Source: Bacteroidales bacterium
GTDB lineage: Bacteria; Bacteroidota; Bacteroidia; Bacteroidales; Muribaculaceae
Direction of reading: 5' to 3'
Assembly (NCBI GenBank): GCA_015061085.1
Contig: SUXG01000012.1
Coordinates: 1-55,753, forward strand
DNA length: 55,753 nt
Shown in pieces: positions 46,718 through 55,472 of this stretch; within the stretch, counting starts at the first letter, position 1, and every line of letters starts with the position of its first letter. The notes below the pieces were generated by a model that worked only from the letters and a program-made list of their open reading frames with translations, was not told the origin of the DNA and searched no databases. Made by a program: the position numbers and the translations under genes.

Positions 46718-48088
46718 TTAAAATGGGAAATTTATACCCACATTAAAGTTTGCATTTGAATTCAATGGGATGCCTTGTTTTGTAACTTTAAAGAAAGTGT
46801 GGTCCATGCCGGCAAACAAATTGAAGCCTTTCGGATGCAGATTTAACAACCATCCAAAGCCACAACCGTATGTCCCTGCTGCAAAGTTAATTCCCGCCGA
46901 GAATATTTTCACCGGCGCCACGTTAGCCGACAAGCGAAACTCTGTCGTCGTAAAATTCTTCAATAATCTTGTGGTATTCAACAGACCAAATCTCAATGGG
47001 CGATAAAGTGGGAATGTATATTCGGCACCGATATTGAGAGTGGCACCAAGCATTCTTGTGCGCGAACCGGTGTTTCCCATGTTGTTCAGTTCGTACAATG
47101 ACGACACATCGTTCTTAAGTTTTTCCATTTCATTGTCAAAACTATTGACTGCATCATCGTTGATATTAAATGTATATATATCTGTCGTAAACGTTTGCTC
47201 GCCATTAGTCGATGCCACCACATTATTGCTCCATGAGACAAATCCCAAATCCAGCAATGCTGCACTGAACTGCCAGTCATCATTCAATCGGTATGTCGCG
47301 CCCAAATCGAAAGCAACACCAAAACCTCCGATGCCGAAACCATCTAATTCCACTCCGTTGACATACTCATGCCCGGTCGAAGAATTGACCGTATTGGTAA
47401 ATCTCATGCCTTTGACATTCGATTGGATTGTAGCATTTGTCACCGCAGTCCAAGCATCTTCGCCAAGTGTCAATTGTGCCTTTTCAAACTCTGCATCCAC
47501 ATTGGCAAGACCGACTAAAAATTTCAATGCTGCACCGATTCTCAACTTGTCTGTAACATTTCGAGAATGACCTAATGCAACTTCGACATAGCCATCTGCA
47601 TGGAGATTGAAATCAGAAATATCATACGTATTATTTGACACGCCCTCTTTTGCCAACGAAAACAATGCTCTCGGTATAGAGGTGTCTGTATTGACACGTG
47701 CATTTATGCCGATTGTATTATATCCACCAAATGCCTTAAATCCTGCACTCAGAATGTCGAGTCGGATATTTGTCCCTATCGAATTTTTATCTTCTATATT
47801 CGACATAAACTCATTGACATCGACATTTGGATTAAGAAACGTTGTCGTTTGACCATTGACATTATAGAAAATATCTTTCAGATGAAGATTTCCTTGTAAT
47901 CCGAAATTCACATTTCCGAGCACCGGCATTGCCACATACTCATTTTCATTGCCATACGCCGGATTTAATTGATGACGATAAGTATATTCATCCACAAAAT
48001 AGCCGGAATTAGTGTTTTGTGCCACAACACTTCCCACTGCCATAAGTGATGCAAAAAGCAGACTGCTTTTTAATATATAATTTTTCAT
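46718..48088 (-). CDS. DUF5723-family outer-membrane beta-barrel protein
   Basis: A 456-residue exported protein (signal peptide about residues 1-23, VGSVVAQ). The beginning of the mature chain (YFVDEYTYRHQLNPAYG, then VAMPVLGNVNFGLQGNL) and the overall alternating strand pattern match DUF5723 (PF18990), a predicted outer-membrane barrel related to FadL/PorV-like folds. The end reads LNSNANFNVGINFPF, a typical terminal beta strand with a C-terminal Phe. The substrate is unknown. It starts 12 bases after the lipoprotein gene and is closed by the terminator at 46655-46698. Confidence 0.85.
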   Translation of the reverse strand: MKNYILKSSLLFASLMAVGSVVAQNTNSGYFVDEYTYRHQLNPAYGNENEYVAMPVLGNVNFGLQGNLHLKDIFYNVNGQTTTFLNPNVDVNEFMSNIEDKNSIGTNIRLDILSAGFKAFGGYNTIGINARVNTDTSIPRALFSLAKEGVSNNTYDISDFNLHADGYVEVALGHSRNVTDKLRIGAALKFLVGLANVDAEFEKAQLTLGEDAWTAVTNATIQSNVKGMRFTNTVNSSTGHEYVNGVELDGFGIGGFGVAFDLGATYRLNDDWQFSAALLDLGFVSWSNNVVASTNGEQTFTTDIYTFNINDDAVNSFDNEMEKLKNDVSSLYELNNMGNTGSRTRMLGATLNIGAEYTFPLYRPLRFGLLNTTRLLKNFTTTEFRLSANVAPVKIFSAGINFAAGTYGCGFGWLLNLHPKGFNLFAGMDHTFFKVTKQGIPLNSNANFNVGINFPF

Positions 48089-48100
48089 GTCGATATCTGA

Positions 48101-49843
48101 TTAGAATTTTGTTGTGTAATTTCCTGAAACTTTCACTTTTAGATTTTTCAATGAAATGCGCTGACTTGGCTTGAGAGATGTTCCCGAACCGTCAGACGTT
48201 GCTGTCGCTTCAAATCTGATACCGTCAAGATGTTTCACTGCTCCGGTAATAAAAATTCTCACTACATGACCTTTTGCATTTGCAGGAATTACAGCGCCCT
48301 CTACTTTCACATTATTTATAACGTTGCCATACTTATCGATAGGATAACCCACCAAATTGAGATTGATCGGGAGGTCAGAGGTAATATCCGTCTTAATTTC
48401 AAGTTCTGAGACAGTCAAGGCATCAAGGTCCTCGCTATTCCATCCGTCAAGCACATCGCTATAAACAATTATTGACTCGTCGGCAAGTGCCAAAGGAGAG
48501 AAGAACACATATCGCCCTTTCACTTTACCCATATCGACTCCAATCTCAACATTATCCACTTCCTGTTCCGGAATACATGGATTGACAAGCGATATATCAA
48601 TCGAAGAAGGCAATCCGTTGCCACTAAGAATATTTCCTAATGAAGAGAATGCCACATGCTTAGAGCCTTCAAATCCCGGATATAGCGTTTGAGGCATTTT
48701 TGGCGACAAGCAGAAAAGCTGATCAGACGTTCCGCTCTCATAGCCCAATGTAAAGAAATCATTGTCGAGCACAAATTCTTTATCGGCTTGTTCGGCACGA
48801 TGTGCGATAAATTTAATGCCTGTCTGAGCCGACACCTTATATGACGCAGCAGGATTATTGATACTTAAATAAATCTGAGGATTTGCAATTCTGATGTCGG
48901 TGTTTCCTTGCGTAAGTACTGAAGGAAGATCATTGAGTTTTATCGGAGCTACATCAAATCCGTCAAAATTATATTTGATTTTTCCACTGAACGTATTGAC
49001 ATCAATATCACTGAAGTCACATTCTTTTACAAGAGTAATCTGCTTCGGAAGTTTTGAAAGATCGTCAGTATGCACAACGATTTTTCCCTCAGCAAGCGAT
49101 ATCTTTTCATTGAAAGTCATCGAATGAAGGTATTCATCAAGATATAGTCCCATCTTCTTGAAATCTATAGCCTTGAGTTTAACACCTATATTAATTCCAT
49201 TATCGACAACAGCCAATTCATCAACAGTAAGAGTTCCTGTCTCAGGATCATATTTACCCGGATAATCGGCAAGTTCCAATCCCTTAGGCAAATGAATTTG
49301 AATATCTTTAAACTCCACTTTCAAATGCTCATCACAATTTATACCACTCAATTTCAACGAAGTGTGAATATCCATGTCAGCCTCTATTCTATCAAGAGAA
49401 ATAAGGTGCTTACTGATATTCTTAAGGTCAAAATTATAATTAGAAAAATCTTCTTTGATATAATACTCCCCTGTGAATACATCATCTGAGCCCACACGCT
49501 GCATCTTCTCACTTGCTCCCGGGATTACCAAATCCAAATGTTTTTCTGTCTTATCGCTACTCGGCGCATCAGCATGAATCGGATCAATCATAATATTGTC
49601 TGACTCAAACTCGCCCTCTTCGACAAGCACATACTCGCCATTAAGCACTCTGATGCGACCACCTTCCTCAAGGTTTATCACATCGTCAAGCGTCACCTCA
49701 TCGACCTTTAGAGGCAAACTCAGTCCTTTAACCTTTAATTCTGCACTTGTGTCAAGATTTGACAAGTCGTATGCATCATCCACACAACCGGACAACATTA
49801 CTGTCAATGTTGCAACCAATGACAAATAATAATTTCGTTTCAT
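48101..49843 (-). CDS. Large exported lipoprotein of unknown function
   Basis: A 580-residue lipoprotein with lipobox TVMLSGCVDDAYDLSNLDT (Cys near residue 20). The mature chain is beta-rich and mostly hydrophilic, with no recognised catalytic motif. The short strand-forming repeats (LKVKGLSLPLKVDEVTLDD near the start and RISLKNLKVKVSGNYTTKF at the end) suggest an immunoglobulin-like or lipid-transfer-like layered fold, but this is a guess. It is 12 bases ahead of the DUF5723 gene in the same unit and may be its partner in the outer membrane. A minus-strand TAAATTTG box at 50060-50067 predicts a leader of about 210 bases with a hairpin at 49887-49904. Confidence 0.75.
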   Translation of the reverse strand: MKRNYYLSLVATLTVMLSGCVDDAYDLSNLDTSAELKVKGLSLPLKVDEVTLDDVINLEEGGRIRVLNGEYVLVEEGEFESDNIMIDPIHADAPSSDKTEKHLDLVIPGASEKMQRVGSDDVFTGEYYIKEDFSNYNFDLKNISKHLISLDRIEADMDIHTSLKLSGINCDEHLKVEFKDIQIHLPKGLELADYPGKYDPETGTLTVDELAVVDNGINIGVKLKAIDFKKMGLYLDEYLHSMTFNEKISLAEGKIVVHTDDLSKLPKQITLVKECDFSDIDVNTFSGKIKYNFDGFDVAPIKLNDLPSVLTQGNTDIRIANPQIYLSINNPAASYKVSAQTGIKFIAHRAEQADKEFVLDNDFFTLGYESGTSDQLFCLSPKMPQTLYPGFEGSKHVAFSSLGNILSGNGLPSSIDISLVNPCIPEQEVDNVEIGVDMGKVKGRYVFFSPLALADESIIVYSDVLDGWNSEDLDALTVSELEIKTDITSDLPINLNLVGYPIDKYGNVINNVKVEGAVIPANAKGHVVRIFITGAVKHLDGIRFEATATSDGSGTSLKPSQRISLKNLKVKVSGNYTTKF

Positions 49844-49886
49844 CTTATTTGATTTTTTATAATTACGTTACACCTAAGGATTAAAA

Positions 49887-49904
49887 GGAATTTCTAAAAA
49901 TTCC
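49887..49904 (-). terminator. Small hairpin in the lipoprotein gene leader
   Basis: On the minus strand GGAATTT (49904-49898), loop TTAG, then AAATTCC (49893-49887), followed by TTTTAATCC. It is terminator-like but weak, and it lies between the predicted promoter (-7 box at 50060-50067) and the gene, so it may attenuate or just be a leader stem. Confidence 0.35.
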
Positions 49905-50067
49905 CCAAAAATCATCGAAAGAGATGCTCAGAACCGTCACATCACTCAAATTTATTCAAACTTAAATTTTCAGAACCTCCCTTTTGTAGTGATTTAGAGA
50001 AGTTTCCTTAAAACATACTCTCTGAGTGAATTTATACGGATTACTTTTTCTTACGTCGCAAATTTAG

Positions 50068-50503
50068 TAATAAAATCTTAATAATCCATATTTTTTCTTA
50101 AAAATACTTTTTGCTTTCTCATTTAACTTTTTAATCATAGACAATCCATCCAAAACAAAACTATAACCTCCACCCCATTTTTCTCCTACAAAAAGTAGGT
50201 CAGAAAACTTCCGTTTCCAAACCTACTCTCTTTTCTTCCTCGAAATCAACTATCATTCACTATCAATACGTTAGCACTGGATGTTGCGTCCATGTTGCAA
50301 GAATCAAAATAAGCATTGATAATCAGCATGTTACAAAACCAATGCAAAGGTGTAACATTCTACACGAACAACCAAAAGAAAAGACATAAAAAGCACAAAT
50401 CTGCCACATTTTATTGATTTGGATTAGTTATGACAAACAAAGATATAGGTAGAATAACAACTGAAGTTCAAACATCATAATAGTCTTAATTTATACATAA
50501 TTA
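50068..50503. other. Gene-free junction at the left edge of the defence island
   Basis: I find no supported gene here. The stretch is AT-rich and carries short inverted repeats, such as GTTACA (50330-50335) against TGTAAC (50351-50356), and a GATGTTGCGTCCATGTTGC duplication of TGTTGC. This could be the remains of a recombination site or integrase promoter region, but no direct repeat flanking the island is visible inside the window. Confidence 0.35.
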
Positions 50504-51547
50504 TCACAAATCGCTATAATTATTTTTGCATTGGTTGATCTCTGGCATAAACACACATCCCCCATTACATATATGATAGTGTTTACAACCTCTGCATTTA
50601 CTGTTTAAGATTTTGGCCCTGTGGTTTTTAAATGCAGGACTGTCCTGCCATATATTTAACAAAGATGTAGCTCTTAAATCGCCCCACAAATCGGTGTTTG
50701 CCATGAATGAACATGGGTACATTTTCATATCTTCTGAAATAAAAGCAGAGAATCTTGCTGATTCACACGATTCTATCAGCGTAGGATTTACATCCATCCA
50801 TGATACAATGCCTGGTACGCAACAACTATCAAAACCAACCTTGACGCATTTACAGTTAGATACTGCAAGATAAAATGCTTTTAACTTATCTGAATCTGTA
50901 ACCATAAAAGATGTTGATGAAGCAATGGGCTTATAATTCAAAACAATCAGAGCATTGAGATTTCTAAACCAAAATGGAGGGTTTTGTAACCATTCTGTCA
51001 ATAATTCTATAGTGTCCTTTTTTAGGATTACGTGCAGATTGAGTCTTATCTTATACTCTTTTATCTTATTGGTTAAACGTTCGTAAGCATCAAAAGGGGG
51101 ATATAGACTCAGAGCCATTGCCCCACAATATTTCTGTGTAGCAATCAAGATCTCATCAGTCAAACCTTCTCCATTAGAAGTATAGGAAGGAACGATACCT
51201 GCTTCTCTGATAAGTTTCAGGATTTCGACAAACTGCGGATGCTGATTAGGATTCCCACCCCCCAATGCAATTTGTAGTACACCTGCATTTTTAGCTTGTT
51301 CAACAATTGTACAAATGTCATTAATGGGCATATGCTTGCCGTATCTATTTGACTGTCTATAACAGAATGTGCAGCCATGCTCACAATAGTTTGTAATTGC
51401 AACATCCAATAACTCAGGGCCATCCTCAGACCAAAATGGTTCTGGATAGCCATCATTCTCTATTCGTGCAAAAAACCCCGTGTCTCTGCTAAATAGAGTT
51501 TTGTAATGTGATTTGGGATGTTCATTTATAATAATATCACCACGCAT
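50504..51547 (-). CDS. Radical SAM/SPASM-type enzyme of the NACHT operon
   Basis: A 347-residue radical SAM enzyme. The cluster motif is NYCEHGCTFCYRQSN (CxxxCxxC, about residues 80-87). Next come ALGGGNPNQHP, the GGxP-like substrate segment, and a Cys-rich C-terminal region with MYPCSFMAN, then CRGCKHYHICNGGC, as in SPASM domains that hold auxiliary iron-sulfur clusters. SPASM enzymes usually modify peptides or proteins. I set the start at 51547 (ATG in ATGCGTGGTGA). It overlaps the preceding gene's stop by 11 bases; the longer frame to 51583 adds 12 residues that look like out-of-frame upstream coding. It is last in a four-gene unit. Its target may be the neighbouring small protein. Confidence 0.85.
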   Translation of the reverse strand: MRGDIIINEHPKSHYKTLFSRDTGFFARIENDGYPEPFWSEDGPELLDVAITNYCEHGCTFCYRQSNRYGKHMPINDICTIVEQAKNAGVLQIALGGGNPNQHPQFVEILKLIREAGIVPSYTSNGEGLTDEILIATQKYCGAMALSLYPPFDAYERLTNKIKEYKIRLNLHVILKKDTIELLTEWLQNPPFWFRNLNALIVLNYKPIASSTSFMVTDSDKLKAFYLAVSNCKCVKVGFDSCCVPGIVSWMDVNPTLIESCESARFSAFISEDMKMYPCSFMANTDLWGDLRATSLLNIWQDSPAFKNHRAKILNSKCRGCKHYHICNGGCVFMPEINQCKNNYSDL

Positions 51548-51938
51548 CTTCTGTTGCATCAATAATAAGGGTATTTCCTTCAATTATAAAAGCATCACAG
51601 CAAAAAACTGTTTCGACCTCGTCATTGTCGCTATATAACTCTCCAATATAAACATCATAGCCTTTGGCTATTGCCTCTTGTATACGGGTCTTAGTATCTT
51701 CGCAAAATCGATTAATATATTCATCAAGTGAAGCATAACCTAAAGACAATGCATAAGATTTCGCATCATGTAAATCATTCTTAAATAGATAAAAGAGTTT
51801 TACAAACACATCTAGAAACATAGATTCCCGAGAAATACCTACAGCTCTTAAAAAAGATTGGAGTGTCATTTCTCCTTTGGTCATCACGACAAAATTAGTC
51901 GATGAACTATTAGTAACAAAATCGGTTTTTATTTTCAT
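51537..51938 (-). CDS. Small protein with N-terminal TDFVTNSSSTNFV motif
   Basis: A 133-residue protein beginning MKIKTDFVTNSSSTNFVVM. The N-terminal K(I/V)(R/K)TDFVTNSSSSSF-type motif recurs, from memory, on many otherwise unrelated hypothetical proteins and may be a recognition leader. The rest is helical (RAVGISRESMFLDVFVKLF, about residues 31-49) and ends in a Cys pair (VFCCDAFIIEG) and TEDAW. It lies 3 bases after the 130-residue gene and overlaps the radical SAM gene's start by 11 bases. It is a candidate substrate for that enzyme. No family assignment and no known function. Confidence 0.7.
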   Translation of the reverse strand: MKIKTDFVTNSSSTNFVVMTKGEMTLQSFLRAVGISRESMFLDVFVKLFYLFKNDLHDAKSYALSLGYASLDEYINRFCEDTKTRIQEAIAKGYDVYIGELYSDNDEVETVFCCDAFIIEGNTLIIDATEDAW

Positions 51939-51941
51939 GCC

Positions 51942-52334
51942 CTACTTCTCCATTAAAAGCAATTGTTGAAATCTCTCATAAACTGTCTCAGAACAGATAA
52001 AATCATCAAAATTCTCACCAACAGAGAGAGAATTGTAATCGTAGAGTTTTAGCTGAGGATTATTTCCTAAATACGCCACAATTTCATCAACGTACTTTTT
52101 ATTTAGGCAATAATAATTCTCTATAAACTCTGGAAATGATGAATATTCTGTTTTGTAGAAACTCTCATAAAGATGTGATACGTCTTCACTTTCTGCCATT
52201 AAGCTTTTATATATTCGCATAAACAGTTCTTTTGCATAACCATCTACAGCACCAGCTTTTTGAAGGAAATATTCTTCTGTTAGATCTTTATGAGCAAAGA
52301 TTAAATAACTATACATGTCATAGCAGTACCTCAT
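51942..52334 (-). CDS. Unknown 130-residue protein of the NACHT operon
   Basis: A 130-residue soluble, mostly helical protein (MRYCYDMYSYLIFAHKDLTE, then ELFMRIYKSLMAESEDVSHL) rich in Tyr, Glu and Asp. I recognise no domain. Its ATG overlaps the stop codon of the NACHT gene in ATGA (52331-52334), a sign of translational coupling, and the next gene begins 3 bases after its stop. It may be a partner or regulator of the NTPase. Confidence 0.65.
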   Translation of the reverse strand: MRYCYDMYSYLIFAHKDLTEEYFLQKAGAVDGYAKELFMRIYKSLMAESEDVSHLYESFYKTEYSSFPEFIENYYCLNKKYVDEIVAYLGNNPQLKLYDYNSLSVGENFDDFICSETVYERFQQLLLMEK

Positions 52335-54877
52335 ATTAGCCTCCTTATCTCTTCAAGTTTTATTACTAGTTTGCTGCTTTGTGTCGTTTTGCTCACCCGA
52401 TTAAGTAAAGCAGTATTTTTATGTCTTGAGTAGTACTTCATAAATACATCAAAGCCATACCCTGTTGTACAAATCGCTATATATAGCAATAGCTCGAACA
52501 GATTATGAAAGTACATATTACTGCATAAGTCTTTATTCTCAAGTACTTTATCTATTTCTTCTATTATTTGCATTCGTTTACTCTTTTCATCAATCCTATT
52601 CCACATACTTATATGTTTATCACTCCATACTTTATCAATGAATATATTTAATGCCTTGTCGTTCAAGGTTGATAAATAATCCAAAAGAATCCTGATATTA
52701 AGATGAGGAAAGAGTGCTTCATTCCATCTACCATGAAATATCAATCTCTTAGTAACATATGATGGCTCTTCTGATTGTAAAAGTATAATGACCTGTTTTA
52801 TATCTTCTTCATCAATAGTATCATCCAGGACGTCCCATATATAGTCCTCAAAGACATCTTTATACCAATCAAATGTTTTCAAAAAAGTAAGGACTTTGTT
52901 GTTGTTATTTTTCTTTGAATGTACAAAAAGGAACGGAGTTAACCCCTCTCGTAATTGATGCCCTTTTGATGTATACTCCAAAATACACTTTTCGTAATGA
53001 TTCCTATCATCTGTATATACAAAATCTGTCAAATACGCTGATAATAAATAATCTCTAAATGAATCATAGGTAAAATTAATAACTTCTTTTCGACCGAACA
53101 ATCCCTTGGCATTAGGCGTCAAATCCTTTCTCAAAAGAATATTTTCTTCGAGAAAACGTGAAAAGATTCTTTGCTCATCATTAGTGAACTTAGATTCAAG
53201 GTAAGATAGTGGCACATTAAAAAACATACCATTACTAATCATGTAATCAATTAAACTCGTTATAAAGTCTTTGACTCTATTTTCGGATAATTTATATCTT
53301 TCTTCTTTCTGAACTTTCTCTATTAAATTACGAATCATGATATCATAGTATTCTGTAAATAATTCTTCTCTTTTAATACTATGAACAAGCCCCAAATTTT
53401 TATTTCGGTTGGCCTCGCAAAAAATTCTCAACAATAAAAGATCATCACATAATATTTCTTGAACATGATGTTTAAATTGAGCAGTTATTTTGAAATATCG
53501 AAGATAGTTATCAAGCAATCTTCTCCTCTCATCCTCATCCAAGTGCTTATTGAGCTCCCCAATCTTTATCATCTTGTCTTTAAATGCATCATCAAAAGTT
53601 GAGAAGCATTCTTTATAGTATTCTGTCCTGCAAGTCATGATTACTTTAACGCAATCATACTGTAACACAGCATCTAAAAAAACTTGTAGGTTCCGTGAAA
53701 ACGCTTCTGGGTTTGGATTCTCATTTAGACCATCAATAATAAAAATAACAGGACATCGTTTATATTTGCAATATGTAGATAGTCCCTTGATTGTTTCATC
53801 AAATGATGCATTCGATGTCGGGAGCGTCATCCTTGCGAAACTCTCACAAATATTATACGAGTCAATTTCGTAGCCATTCATGTACACAAAGGGAATACCC
53901 CTCTTCAATAGAACATTATCTACTATATCACAAATCAAATTTGTTTTTCCCTGTCCAGCTGAAGTTGTCACCAGAAGAATTTTACTTAGTATATACTCGA
54001 GATGGATGACTTGCTGACCATATTTACTATAACTCAGATAATCAGAATTATTACCATGAAGTTCATTGTATTTGCCATTAACATATTCTTTCAGTTCTTT
54101 TGTCCTTCTATAGAATTCAGATAGTTTCTCTTCTGATGGGATGGTCTTAAATTGATCAATGTCAAAGACAAACGATTCTTTATGACGGAACCGTCTGTTT
54201 CTATTTATTCGATAGGTGTCTATCATATCGCATCTTTCCAATAACAATTTACAGAACGTATATGGAGCAACGAAATCCCTCAGATACTGTTTCACTTCTC
54301 TATTTTCTAAATACACATGAGGCAGGTATTTCCCTGAATTTATATTTACCTTTAAATTTCTGTCATAATAGAGGAATTTATCATTATTGTCAAAAATAGA
54401 AGAATGCTTTGGATTCTTTACAGCCGTTTCCGCCATTGCTCTTACATAATCTGTGATATGAGATTTAGAAAAACGGCTCATACGCTGGTGATTAATATCA
54501 AAAGGCATTTTACTAGCCTCTAAATCACCTGTATACAAAAGTAAAATCGTATCGTCTATAAGGCTGCTTTTAGCAACACCAAGCTCCAACATTACATTAG
54601 GATTTGGCAAACTTTTGTTCTTGGTGTTTGCGACTGGTGTCAAGTCTGCAACAAACATATCACAATCCTTTGCCTTTTCCATAACAACTTTATCAATTAT
54701 CGGAGAACCAGATCTTTCCCATGTGGATTCGGTGTACTTAATATCATATGTTCCTTCTTCTTTAATTGTATCGCATGCCATCACTAGGGCCTTACGAATT
54801 GTCTCGTGGTTCCCATTTATGTCTGACTGCCATGAAAAGAATAACTTTAAACTATACATATTTACTTCTTTTATCAT
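52331..54877 (-). CDS. TIR-like / NACHT-type STAND NTPase, probable antiphage protein
   Basis: An 848-residue protein. The N terminus (LKLFFSWQSDINGNHETI, then KAKDCDMFVADLTPVAN, then NPNVMLELGVAKSS) is the TIR-like nucleotide-binding domain typical of bacterial defence proteins. A STAND NTPase core follows: Walker A TTSAGQGKTNL (about residue 305) and NACHT-type Walker B VIFIIDGLNEN (about 378). The C-terminal 450 residues are helical and probably the sensor. This is the architecture of NACHT/Avs-like defence NTPases, in which target recognition triggers the effector domain. It is first in a four-gene unit. The start is either 54877 or the ATG at 54859 (MYSLKLFFSWQSD); I cannot decide. It lies 29 bases after the broken RloB-like gene. 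Confidence 0.88.
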   Translation of the reverse strand: MIKEVNMYSLKLFFSWQSDINGNHETIRKALVMACDTIKEEGTYDIKYTESTWERSGSPIIDKVVMEKAKDCDMFVADLTPVANTKNKSLPNPNVMLELGVAKSSLIDDTILLLYTGDLEASKMPFDINHQRMSRFSKSHITDYVRAMAETAVKNPKHSSIFDNNDKFLYYDRNLKVNINSGKYLPHVYLENREVKQYLRDFVAPYTFCKLLLERCDMIDTYRINRNRRFRHKESFVFDIDQFKTIPSEEKLSEFYRRTKELKEYVNGKYNELHGNNSDYLSYSKYGQQVIHLEYILSKILLVTTSAGQGKTNLICDIVDNVLLKRGIPFVYMNGYEIDSYNICESFARMTLPTSNASFDETIKGLSTYCKYKRCPVIFIIDGLNENPNPEAFSRNLQVFLDAVLQYDCVKVIMTCRTEYYKECFSTFDDAFKDKMIKIGELNKHLDEDERRRLLDNYLRYFKITAQFKHHVQEILCDDLLLLRIFCEANRNKNLGLVHSIKREELFTEYYDIMIRNLIEKVQKEERYKLSENRVKDFITSLIDYMISNGMFFNVPLSYLESKFTNDEQRIFSRFLEENILLRKDLTPNAKGLFGRKEVINFTYDSFRDYLLSAYLTDFVYTDDRNHYEKCILEYTSKGHQLREGLTPFLFVHSKKNNNNKVLTFLKTFDWYKDVFEDYIWDVLDDTIDEEDIKQVIILLQSEEPSYVTKRLIFHGRWNEALFPHLNIRILLDYLSTLNDKALNIFIDKVWSDKHISMWNRIDEKSKRMQIIEEIDKVLENKDLCSNMYFHNLFELLLYIAICTTGYGFDVFMKYYSRHKNTALLNRVSKTTQSSKLVIKLEEIRRLI

Positions 54878-54906
54878 TTACCATACACTATCACCACTCT
54901 ATGTTT

Positions 54907-55468
54907 CTAGCGTACATCACTTGAAAGCATTTCTATCAATTTATAGATGCTAGTGGAAGGATTTTGGAACTCATTCAAGTTCTTTGCTCTTGCAACTGCT
55001 ACATCTGTATTGTTATTCAAGAAAGTCTTTTGCTTATCGGTAAAGGCTGATTTGGAATAATTCTTCCAGACAGGTGCACTTTTCTTTAGTTCTTTGATAA
55101 GTGCATCTGTATCAATAGCTGCCTTTTGGTCTTTGGCATGTAGTAATAGCCATTATTTCAAAACAGGGATTGCTTAATAACATTTCCGCTTTACACTTAA
55201 GCAACTTCTCGTTGATGGCTTGTACATCCATATCGTACATAAGGAATGTATGAACCTTATCCCATTGTGAGATTTTGAGTTCTTTAGTGCGCTTCTCAAC
55301 CAGGGATGGTGTTATCTTTGTACCTTCTATGTGCGAAACAATCCTGATGGGTGACTTGTACCAAGTTTTCAAAAGATTGATATAGCCAACCTCTGTTTCG
55401 CCCTCACAAATAACAAGAGCGATTTTCCGCATCCGCATAGATCGTGCAGGTTCTCTTTTGCTTGCCAT
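54907..55468 (-). pseudogene. RloB/AbiLii-like gene, frameshifted
   Basis: The frame from 55468 gives 104 residues of a RloB-like protein (IALVICEGETEVGYINLL near residue 15, FLMYDMDV, then SNPCFEI) before it runs out of frame and stops at 55112. The expected continuation (WLLLHAKDQKAAIDTDALI, then NEFQNPSTSIYKLIEML) is in the next frame and runs to a TAG at 54907-54909. The break is one extra base near 55153, where GAAATA is followed by A and then TGG. RloB-type proteins are the second subunits of RloAB/AbiL abortive systems, with a TOPRIM-like or nuclease fold. It begins 4 bases after the ATPase gene. A sequencing error is possible. Confidence 0.8.
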
Positions 55469-55472
55469 AGAG

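Noticed and set aside
50281..50360. Remnant of an integrase gene or attachment site left of the defence island
   Set aside because: Only short inverted repeats and a TGTTGC duplication are visible. There is no recombinase frame and no matching direct repeat in the window.
51548..51583. Longer N terminus for the radical SAM enzyme
   Set aside because: The extra 12 residues are read from the coding region of the upstream gene; ATG at 51547 in ATGCGTGGTGA is the more natural coupled start. Not fully excluded.
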